A DNA stretch of 5,098 bases from Betaproteobacteria bacterium (lineage in GTDB: Bacteria > Pseudomonadota > Gammaproteobacteria > Burkholderiales > Methylophilaceae). The stretch lies in NCBI GenBank assembly GCA_009926035.1, contig RFPQ01000069.1, positions 1-5,098 on the forward strand, written 5' to 3'. The position numbers were made by a program, and so were the translations under genes. Below the pieces are notes generated by a model that was not told the DNA's origin, did not search any database, and was given only the letters and a program-made list of their open reading frames with translations. Positions 1 through 5,098 of the stretch are shown here, in pieces. Within the stretch, counting starts at the first letter, position 1. Each line of letters begins with the position of its first letter.

Positions 1-60
1 GAATATATTAAATCTATTCGTAAATCCTTACCTGCTCTTAAACATCGAACCATTAAATAA
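1..60 (+). CDS. C-terminal fragment of a probable carbon-nitrogen hydrolase (nitrilase superfamily)
   Basis: Frame 1 is open from the window edge to a TAA at 58-60, giving 19 residues that end in SLPALKHRTIK. A basic tail of the form 'R-x-x-LPALxHR' is, from memory, typical of the C-terminus of bacterial nitrilase-superfamily amidases, and such a gene often sits directly before tldD in Beta- and Gammaproteobacteria. The tail, the same strand and the 8-nt gap to tldD support one transcription unit. The catalytic Glu-Lys-Cys residues lie outside the window, so the function rests on this short tail and gene context only. It could instead be the end of an unrelated gene. Confidence 0.55.
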   Translation, partial: EYIKSIRKSLPALKHRTIK

Positions 61-68
61 CATCTCTT

Positions 69-1505
69 ATGGAACATAAAATTACTCATGCAAAAGATTT
101 GCTTCTTGCACAGTCTGGAATTGATGTAAATGATCTGAATAAAATACTTAATAGTATGATGTCACATGGTATTGATTATGCAGACCTTTATTTTCAATAT
201 ACAAAAAATGAATATTGGGGACTTGAGGAAGGTCAAGTTAAATCAGGTAGTTTCTCAATTGACCAAGGTGTAGGTGTCAGAGCCGTAAACAAAGACAAAT
301 CTGCTTTTGCATATTCTGATGATATTTCTATTGAAGCCCTTTTGTCTTCATCAAATATTGCTAAAGCCATTGCTTCTAAAAATTTAAATCAAAGTCATAA
401 ACTCGATCATCCAAGAATCATATCTAATTTATATAGCGGTAAAGATCCGCTTTCAGCAATGCCCGCTCAAACTAAAATTAAAATACTAGAAAAAATAGAA
501 AATTTTGCTAAAAAAATGGATGAACGCATTACTAAAGTCACAGCATCGATTGCGGGAGAATATGAAGTGGTATTCGTCATTAATCATGAGCAAAAAATTG
601 CTGCTGATATCAGGCCTCTCGTAAGATTATCGATTAATGTCATTGCAGAATCAAATGGAAAAAGAGAGCAAGGCTCTTCCGGTGGTGGTGGTCGTTTTGG
701 ATTTGAATATTTCTCTGATGAAATATTAAAACAATATGCGCATGAAGCAGTTCATCAAGCCACTACAAATCTCAATGCAAAACCTGCGCCTGCTGGGAGT
801 ATGACAGTTGTCTTAGGTCCTGGATGGCCAGGTATTCTTTTACATGAAGCTATTGGTCACGGTTTAGAAGGTGATTTCAATCGAAAAGGTAGCTCCGCAT
901 TTAGCAATAAAATTGGGACTCAAGTCGCTGCAAAAGATATCACTGTAGTAGATGATGGTACGATCAAAGATCGAAGAGGCTCTTTAAATATTGATGATGA
1001 AGGCAACGAAACACAAAGGACGGTCCTTATAGAAAATGGTATTCTTAAAGGATATCTTCAGGATACATTAAATGCGAGACTTATGAATATGCCTACCACT
1101 GGAAATGCGAGAAGAGAATCCTATGCGCATCTTCCGATGCCGAGAATGACAAATACTTATATGCTTAATGGCACTAAAACACCTGAAGAGATTATCAAGT
1201 CAGTCAAGAAAGGTATTTATGCAGTTAACTTTGGTGGTGGTCAGGTAGATATCACAAGCGGTAAATTTGTATTTTCTGCAGCTGAAGCTTGGATGATTGA
1301 GGATGGAAAACTCCTTTACCCAGTCAAAGGCGCAACTTTAATAGGCAATGGGCCAGAAGTATTAAAGAAAGTCAGTATGATCGGAAATGATATGTCTTTA
1401 GATTCAGGGGTGGGAACTTGTGGCAAAGAAGGTCAAAGCGTTCCGGTGGGTGTTGGTCAGCCCACAATCAAAATTGATGGCTTAGTTGTAGGCGGAACTG
1501 CTTAA
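69..1505 (+). CDS. tldD: TldD, zinc metalloprotease subunit of TldD/TldE
   Basis: This cytosolic metalloprotease works as a heterodimer with TldE (PmbA), degrades unfolded peptides, and in other bacteria helps mature peptides such as microcin B17 or degrade the antitoxin CcdA. The 478 residues match the family length (about 480) and align end to end with E. coli TldD from memory. An N-terminal domain with DQGVGVRA (65-72) precedes a Gly-rich SSGGGGRFG stretch (203-211). The HExxxH zinc motif is HEAIGH at 259-264, and the third metal ligand is probably Cys451 in GTCGKEGQ. The C-terminus VGGTA is the usual family ending. The ATG at 69 places MEHKITHAKDLLL level with the E. coli N-terminus. No Shine-Dalgarno sequence is visible in the 8-nt gap, so translation may be coupled to the upstream gene. 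The partner tldE/pmbA is absent from the window. TldE lacks the HExxxH motif, so this is clearly the D subunit. Confidence 0.97.
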   Translation: MEHKITHAKDLLLAQSGIDVNDLNKILNSMMSHGIDYADLYFQYTKNEYWGLEEGQVKSGSFSIDQGVGVRAVNKDKSAFAYSDDISIEALLSSSNIAKAIASKNLNQSHKLDHPRIISNLYSGKDPLSAMPAQTKIKILEKIENFAKKMDERITKVTASIAGEYEVVFVINHEQKIAADIRPLVRLSINVIAESNGKREQGSSGGGGRFGFEYFSDEILKQYAHEAVHQATTNLNAKPAPAGSMTVVLGPGWPGILLHEAIGHGLEGDFNRKGSSAFSNKIGTQVAAKDITVVDDGTIKDRRGSLNIDDEGNETQRTVLIENGILKGYLQDTLNARLMNMPTTGNARRESYAHLPMPRMTNTYMLNGTKTPEEIIKSVKKGIYAVNFGGGQVDITSGKFVFSAAEAWMIEDGKLLYPVKGATLIGNGPEVLKKVSMIGNDMSLDSGVGTCGKEGQSVPVGVGQPTIKIDGLVVGGTA

Positions 1506-1507
1506 AA

Positions 1508-2065
1508 TTATAAAACGCGGTTTTTGTATTCTAAAGTTCGTGTATCAATTTCAATTTTGTCGCCTGTATTGCAGAATAAAGGCACCATCACTTCAAAACC
1601 TGTATTTATTTTAGCTGGCTTCATAACCTTACCTGAGGTGTCGCCTTTTACAGCTGGTTCAGTATAGGTAATTTCACGCGTTACAGAATTTGGTAACTCT
1701 ACAGATATAGCCTTGCCATTATAAAATTTCACTTCGCAAGGCATGCCATCTTCTAAGAAATTCAAAGCTTCTGACATATTTTCAGCATCAACTTCATATT
1801 GATTGTATTCGCTATCCATAAAAACGTAAGCAGGATCTGAGAAATAAGAATAAGTAACTTCTTTTTTATCTAAGACAATCACTTCAAATTTATCGCTCGC
1901 GTTATATACGTTTTCACTAGGCGCTTCAGTGAGAAGATTTTTCATCTTCATTTTCACAACAGCTGAATTTCGACCTGATTTGTTATATTCAGTTTTTAAG
2001 ATGACCATAGGGTCAGTGCCAACCATAATAACGTTACCAGCGCGAAGTTCTTGAGCGATTTTCAT
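1508..2065 (-). CDS. efp: Elongation factor P, arginine-32 (EarP-modified) type
   Basis: EF-P binds the ribosome between the P and E sites and speeds peptide-bond formation at consecutive prolines. The 185 residues (family about 185-190) hold the three expected beta-barrel domains: a KOW-like domain I (about 1-64), an OB domain II (about 65-127) and an OB domain III (about 130-185). The last ends in the family signature around [11 protein letters not shown] and TLEYKNRV. The modified loop reads [11 protein letters not shown], with arginine at residue 32 (codon CGA, complement of 1970-1972). EF-Ps modified by EpmA carry lysine at this position. Arg32 marks the rhamnosylated class and agrees with earP next door. 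The start is fixed by a Shine-Dalgarno AAGGA 8 nt upstream and by the family N-terminus. Its stop lies 2 nt from that of the converging tldD. Confidence 0.98.
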   Translation of the reverse strand: MKIAQELRAGNVIMVGTDPMVILKTEYNKSGRNSAVVKMKMKNLLTEAPSENVYNASDKFEVIVLDKKEVTYSYFSDPAYVFMDSEYNQYEVDAENMSEALNFLEDGMPCEVKFYNGKAISVELPNSVTREITYTEPAVKGDTSGKVMKPAKINTGFEVMVPLFCNTGDKIEIDTRTLEYKNRVL

Positions 2066-2073
2066 AATATTGA

Positions 2074-2078
2074 TCCTT
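2074..2078 (-). promoter_or_regulatory. Shine-Dalgarno site of efp
   Basis: The minus strand reads AAGGA 8 nt before the efp ATG (2065-2063). It is the clearest ribosome binding site in the window. The other complete genes have weak sites or none, which fits efp being a highly translated product. Confidence 0.65.
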
Positions 2079-2105
2079 GGGAATGCTTAGCAAATAAAGG
2101 GTGAG

Positions 2106-2135
2106 ATTATACTCGAAAATTATGTTTCATAACAA
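2106..2135 (-). promoter_or_regulatory. Putative sigma70 promoter of efp
   Basis: On the minus strand a perfect -10 hexamer TATAAT (2111-2106) lies 18 nt downstream of a -35-like TTGTTA (2135-2130, four of six consensus bases). The -35 box and part of the spacer lie inside the 3' end of earP, whose stop is at 2122-2120. Initiation would fall near 2099, giving a leader of about 34 nt that contains the AAGGA site. This would let efp be transcribed independently of greB-earP. A TATAAT match can arise by chance in AT-rich DNA, but its position and spacing are good. Confidence 0.5.
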
Positions 2136-3220
2136 TAATCGATCAAACTCTCTACAAATGAAGCCTCTTTGAAAAAATGATGACTTTGCTTAAATACAAA
2201 AGCTTCTAGACGAGCTTGTTGCTTAAAAAAATCACACCATAAAACTTCATTAAATTTATTATTCGACCAGTCATCATGCATTTTAATTAAAATTTCAGAT
2301 AAATCTTGATCACATCCTTCGCAATAACGCTTTAAAAAAGCCTTAAGTTTAATTAAATGAATATTATTTTCTTGAATATAAGGTTGCCAAATAAAAGGTT
2401 TGCCAGCCCAAATTGCTCTTGTCCAGCTGTCTTCTCCTCGCACAAAATTAAGATCACATGACCAAAGTAGATTATCAAAATCATCGTGATTTAAAAACGG
2501 ATAAGGAATGATATGAACAAATTGATAGTTATTTTTTAGCTTTAAAAGATCAAATAGATATTGAGGTATAAAAAATTGAGCAGGTTTCTTTATGCGATCT
2601 ATTACATCCAAAAAAACTTCAATTTTTTGTATTGGATAATAAAAGAGTGATATTGAATATAAGTTCGGATCTCCGCCTAATGACTGAATAAGCTTTTTGC
2701 GTCTAAATTGATCAAAAGCCTCTCGGCGCAAAAACAATCCCTTTTCCCGAATAAGACCCCCTGTTTGATTAGTAAAGCCAGGATAAAAGAAAGTTTTAAT
2801 AAGCCCCGATTCAGGATCGATAGAAGGTTTTAAATGGAAGTTATCTACCCAGGATTCGGCTGATAAATATTCAATCACAATATATTTAGACTTTTTGCGC
2901 TTAATAAGCGTTTTATAACTATGTGGCAAATCTATATTAAAAAGGTTAAACACAAAATCTGGAGGCGGCGGAAGTGATGTTGAATCCTCACTAAAATCAC
3001 AATGACAAATATTGATTCCATTAATCGTTTGTTTATGCAGGGTAAGATCGATTGAAGGTATCAATCTCTTGGTGGTTACAAGATCGTCAACGAGAAGATG
3101 TACCTCAATATTAAAATCAACCTTAAGCTGCTTTGCTATTCGCCAAGCAACGCCAATATCCCCAAAAAAATCAATCACCTTACATGTTAAATGGCAAATG
3201 ATAGAACTTTTATTACTCAT
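2120..3220 (-). CDS. earP: EarP, EF-P arginine rhamnosyltransferase
   Basis: EarP is a cytosolic inverting GT-B glycosyltransferase (GT104) that moves rhamnose from dTDP-L-rhamnose to Arg32 of EF-P. The 366 residues match the usual length of about 370-380. The N-terminal acceptor-binding half carries VIDFFGDIGVAWR (15-27). Its Asp17 and Asp21 match the two essential aspartates reported near residues 13 and 17 in Pseudomonas EarP. Then come IEYLSAESWV (116-125) and FYPGFTNQTGGLIRE (145-159), both typical of the family. The C-terminal donor-binding half has RGEDSWTRAIWAGKPF (261-276), with Glu263 a probable nucleotide-sugar contact. The first eight bases overlap the end of greB (ATGAGTAA) and there is no separate Shine-Dalgarno site, so translational coupling is likely. 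Residues 84-87 are four consecutive prolines followed by Asp. efp, its substrate gene, lies 54 nt downstream. The rhamnose synthesis genes (rmlABCD) are not in the window. Confidence 0.95.
   Translation of the reverse strand: MSNKSSIICHLTCKVIDFFGDIGVAWRIAKQLKVDFNIEVHLLVDDLVTTKRLIPSIDLTLHKQTINGINICHCDFSEDSTSLPPPPDFVFNLFNIDLPHSYKTLIKRKKSKYIVIEYLSAESWVDNFHLKPSIDPESGLIKTFFYPGFTNQTGGLIREKGLFLRREAFDQFRRKKLIQSLGGDPNLYSISLFYYPIQKIEVFLDVIDRIKKPAQFFIPQYLFDLLKLKNNYQFVHIIPYPFLNHDDFDNLLWSCDLNFVRGEDSWTRAIWAGKPFIWQPYIQENNIHLIKLKAFLKRYCEGCDQDLSEILIKMHDDWSNNKFNEVLWCDFFKQQARLEAFVFKQSHHFFKEASFVESLIDYCYET
3213..3220 (-). other. greB/earP 8-nt coding overlap
   Basis: On the minus strand the sequence ATGAGTAA contains the earP start codon at 3220-3218 and the greB stop TAA at 3215-3213, in different frames. 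No purine-rich ribosome site precedes the earP ATG. Terminating greB ribosomes probably re-initiate on earP, which would tie the two products together. Confidence 0.8.
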
Positions 3221-3698
3221 GATAAGCTACATTAATAATTCTAAATTTCACTAAACCTCCAGGGGTTTCAACCTTCACTTCATCCTCTAAGTTTTTACCT
3301 AAAAGGGCTTTAGCAATGGGTGATACCCAACTAATAAAGCCTTTTTCTGTATCAATTTCATCTTGCCCCACAATACGATAATAATGCTCCGAATCATCTG
3401 ATTCATTGAGTAGAGTTACCCATGCGCCAAAAAAAATCTTGTCTTGTTGCTCTTGCGACGAAGGATCAATTACTACCGCTTCATCAATGCGACCGAATAA
3501 AAATTTAGCCCTTGCATCAATTTGGCGTAAGCGTTTCTTCCCATAGATATAATCTCCGTTCTCACTTCGGTCGCCATTACTTGCAGCCCATGAAACATCA
3601 GCTACAACCTTGGGTCGATCAACTTTAACTAAAAAATCGAGCTCATCTTTTAAGCGCTGATATCCTTGCTTAGTAATGTAATTTTTACGCTCTGTCAT
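3213..3698 (-). CDS. greB: Transcription elongation factor GreB
   Basis: GreB enters the secondary channel of RNA polymerase and stimulates cleavage of the 3' RNA end in backtracked complexes. The 161 residues match the family length (about 158-165). An N-terminal antiparallel coiled coil (about 1-75) is followed by a C-terminal FKBP-like domain (about 85-161). The coiled-coil tip reads NGDRSENGDYIYGKKRLRQID (from 41, split here by its key residues): acidic Asp43 and Glu46 are the Mg-coordinating pair. The 'DRSEN..Y.Y.KKRLR' form is that of GreB, where GreA has 'DLKENAEYHAA'. The ATG at 3698-3696 gives the standard MTERKNYIT N-terminus. The gene is first in the minus-strand block and overlaps earP by 8 nt. 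No Shine-Dalgarno sequence is visible before it; the upstream 20 nt are almost all A and T. Confidence 0.95.
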   Translation of the reverse strand: MTERKNYITKQGYQRLKDELDFLVKVDRPKVVADVSWAASNGDRSENGDYIYGKKRLRQIDARAKFLFGRIDEAVVIDPSSQEQQDKIFFGAWVTLLNESDDSEHYYRIVGQDEIDTEKGFISWVSPIAKALLGKNLEDEVKVETPGGLVKFRIINVAYHE

Positions 3699-3705
3699 AT
3701 TTTTT

Positions 3706-3734
3706 AATAATAATTAACGGGGTTAAGTTTACAA
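3706..3734 (-). promoter_or_regulatory. Possible greB promoter in the divergent spacer
   Basis: The minus strand shows TTGTAA (3734-3729, four of six -35 bases) and TATTAT (3712-3707, five of six -10 bases) 16 nt apart. Initiation would fall at about 3700, next to the greB ATG at 3698, giving a nearly leaderless message. That agrees with the absence of a Shine-Dalgarno site but is not proof. The DNA is very AT-rich, so chance matches are likely. Confidence 0.3.
3714..3726. repeat. Short inverted repeat TTAAC-GGG-GTTAA in the divergent spacer
   Basis: Perfect 5-bp arms (3714-3718 and 3722-3726) flank GGG, the only GC cluster in the 43-bp gap between greB and the plus-strand gene. It lies between the two candidate -10 boxes, where an operator for both directions could sit. 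The arms are short, so chance is a fair alternative. It lacks a U-tract on either side at the right distance for an intrinsic terminator. Confidence 0.25.
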
Positions 3735-3735
3735 T
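3730..3735 (+). promoter_or_regulatory. Possible -10 box for the plus-strand gene at 3742
   Basis: TACAAT matches five of six bases of the sigma70 -10 consensus and ends 6 nt before the ATG, so the message would start at or next to the start codon. I see no good -35 box 16-18 nt upstream, where the sequence is runs of A and T. The box overlaps the candidate greB -35 element on the other strand. Confidence 0.25.
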
Positions 3736-3741
3736 AGAAGC

Positions 3742-5098
3742 ATGCATTCTGAGCAAAAGCCTATCTACCTCTGCCGAAATTCAAAAGAAGCTTATAAATT
3801 AAGCCAACACTTTGATTCAAAAGAAAGGGTATGGGCGCTTCATGATTTCATCAATAATCTCTTTAAAAAACACCCAAATATCAAAATGTCATATCGGGTT
3901 CTTAATGGGGTTGAAGAAAAATTATTATGGGAAAGTAGTATTAAGCAATATAAAAAATCATTTTTTGATTTATCCAATATTGAAAACTTAAGTGAAACCG
4001 CAATGCAGGCCAACCGACTCATTGATCAATTTAATATTGGCGAAAATACTTTAAAAAGTGAAGAGCGTAGTGAAGAACATGCATTTTTTAACGCTTGGCG
4101 CCTGCTTTTTAAAAAACACTGTAGCGATAAAAATGTTATCACTTTTAATAATCTTTTAAAGATAAGTGAAGAACATATTAGAAATGGCGATATTTCAATT
4201 GAGCACCCTATTTGTTTTGTTAATTTTGAATTAACAACACCTATTGAAGATTCTTTTATTGAAGCATGTAAAACTCAAGTTGATATAGAGCTTTTTAAAA
4301 CGTCACAAATAAAACCTTATATTGAGTCGCGTGTTTTTCTTAATGAAGAACATGAAAGCATGCAGATTGTCGAATGGTGCAAAACACAAATAGAAAATAA
4401 CAAAAAGATATTGATTGTGACGCCGCAACTCGATCAAATTATAGATCGCCTAACAAGCATGCTTGATAAAACATTTCATCCCGAAACATTTACCCCAAGT
4501 CTCTCTCAAGAAAAAAGAATTTATCAGTTCTCCTTAAATACTCCCTTATTTCATTTATCTATGGTTTATTTAAACTTAAAATTAATAGAATTGGCTGCGA
4601 GAGGTACCTCTAAGATTAATGAGATTAAAAATATCTTGAGTCATAGTGGCTGGTCAGATGGCAAAGAGTTATGTCAGCGCTATAAGCTTATTAACCACCT
4701 AGAAAGAAAACGCAGGGGCAGTATATCAACTAAAGATCTCATCGAGATGTCTGAGTTAATTGAAGGCTTGAATAATGAAACACCCTTCCTAAAGATACAT
4801 TTAAATCACATACATGCCTCACATCACAAATGGCGAACAAAAAGAAGCCCTTCTGAATGGATTAAAACATTTGATGAATATTTAAAGAATATTCAATCTA
4901 GTTTATTAGCTCCAAAAGATTCTTTTGAAGAAAGTATTTATGAGGCATGGAGCAAAACTAATGAAACGATATCTTCATTAGATAATCTGATGGGTGAAGT
5001 ATCCATCCAAGAGATGCTAGATATTTTTCAGTATTACCTTAAAAAAACCACTCACCAACACAAACATCAAGGTAATTTTAAAATTGATATTTTAGGTT
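3742..5098 (+). CDS. AddB-like helicase/nuclease family DNA repair protein, N-terminal half (runs off window)
   Basis: The frame is open for 452 codons from ATG 3742 to the window end, with no stop. The start is well constrained: an in-frame TAA lies at 3724-3726 and no start codon falls between them. The protein resembles the proteobacterial 'probable DNA repair protein' family (TIGR03623, about 850-900 residues). These are AddB-like proteins with a UvrD-like fold and, further on, a PD-(D/E)XK nuclease domain. Matching blocks, recalled from memory, are IYLCRNSKEAYKLSQHF (8-24), VEEKLLWESSI (57-67), KKILIVTPQLDQI (221-233), IYQFSLNTPLF (260-270), SPSEWIKTF (369-377) and FKIDILG (446-452). The last begins the family's 'VLGLLEAAGL.FD' motif. 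No Walker A P-loop (GxxxxGKT/S) occurs in these residues, so it probably cannot hydrolyse ATP by itself. The nuclease domain would lie beyond the edge. No usable Shine-Dalgarno site is seen. A partner AddA/UvrD-type helicase gene is expected downstream. Confidence 0.78.
   Translation, partial: MHSEQKPIYLCRNSKEAYKLSQHFDSKERVWALHDFINNLFKKHPNIKMSYRVLNGVEEKLLWESSIKQYKKSFFDLSNIENLSETAMQANRLIDQFNIGENTLKSEERSEEHAFFNAWRLLFKKHCSDKNVITFNNLLKISEEHIRNGDISIEHPICFVNFELTTPIEDSFIEACKTQVDIELFKTSQIKPYIESRVFLNEEHESMQIVEWCKTQIENNKKILIVTPQLDQIIDRLTSMLDKTFHPETFTPSLSQEKRIYQFSLNTPLFHLSMVYLNLKLIELAARGTSKINEIKNILSHSGWSDGKELCQRYKLINHLERKRRGSISTKDLIEMSELIEGLNNETPFLKIHLNHIHASHHKWRTKRSPSEWIKTFDEYLKNIQSSLLAPKDSFEESIYEAWSKTNETISSLDNLMGEVSIQEMLDIFQYYLKKTTHQHKHQGNFKIDILG

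Noticed and set aside
1511..1525. AAAACGCGGTTTT as a bidirectional terminator for tldD and efp
   Set aside because: The stem is only 5 bp with four A-T pairs and a 3-nt loop, too weak for a confident intrinsic terminator. Its position at the convergence point is suggestive but not enough.
3164..3170. A7 run (T7 in the coding strand of earP) next to CCCC, within the catalytic DFFGD motif, as a slippage or phase-variation site
   Set aside because: Runs of 7-8 A or T occur several times in this AT-rich window (for example 3429-3436 in greB). The frame is intact, and nothing suggests EarP is a phase-variable product.
3012..3254. An 80-codon open frame on the plus strand
   Set aside because: It lies almost wholly antisense to earP, whose family motifs are clear, and its translation resembles no known domain. 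It is a shadow frame.
3740..3745. GCATGC palindrome over the start codon of the gene at 3742, with further copies inside the gene near 4357 and 4456
   Set aside because: A 6-bp palindrome recurring a few times is expected by chance, and the copies show no regular spacing or longer flanking similarity.
3840..4022. A 60-codon open frame on the minus strand
   Set aside because: It is antisense to the AddB-like gene, which has a long open frame with recognisable family blocks. It has no domain or ribosome site of its own.
1..5098. Signs of a mobile element, CRISPR array, tRNA or defence island
   Set aside because: I saw no transposase, integrase, direct-repeat array or tRNA-like cloverleaf. Gene content and base composition look uniform and chromosomal.

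Overview
The window reads as an AT-rich, tightly packed bacterial chromosome segment holding ordinary housekeeping genes. An elongation factor P (EF-P) of the arginine-32 type next to its rhamnosyltransferase EarP, a probable C-N hydrolase tail before tldD, and an AddB-like 'probable DNA repair protein' together suggest a Betaproteobacterium. The low GC and minimal spacers would suit a streamlined methylotroph of the Methylophilaceae (OM43 / Methylopumilus type). The lineage is inferred from gene content and base composition, not from a search.

Layout. Bases 1-60 carry the last 19 codons of a plus-strand gene, probably a carbon-nitrogen hydrolase. It is followed 8 nt later by tldD (69-1505, +). 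tldD converges on a three-gene minus-strand block transcribed greB (3698-3213) -> earP (3220-2120) -> efp (2065-1508). Only 2 nt separate the tldD and efp stop codons. greB and earP overlap by 8 nt. A sigma70-like promoter and a good Shine-Dalgarno sequence precede efp, so efp can probably be expressed apart from the two upstream genes. A 43-bp divergent spacer (3699-3741) separates greB from a plus-strand gene starting at 3742. That gene stays open to the window end (452 codons, no stop) and looks like the N-terminal half of an AddB-like helicase/nuclease family protein.

How the genes work together. EarP rhamnosylates Arg32 of EF-P, and modified EF-P relieves ribosomes stalled at polyproline stretches. 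GreB rescues backtracked RNA polymerase. The minus-strand block therefore groups a transcription-stall and a translation-stall rescue factor. EarP itself contains a PPPP run, so its synthesis may depend on the EF-P it activates. TldD acts separately, with TldE/PmbA (not in the window), in peptide proteolysis. The AddB-like protein belongs to DNA repair and probably works with a UvrD/AddA-type helicase encoded nearby.

I found no RNA genes, mobile elements, CRISPR arrays or prophage signs, and no convincing new system. The most interesting points are regulatory: the polyproline run in earP, the gene overlap and internal promoter, and the compact divergent spacer.
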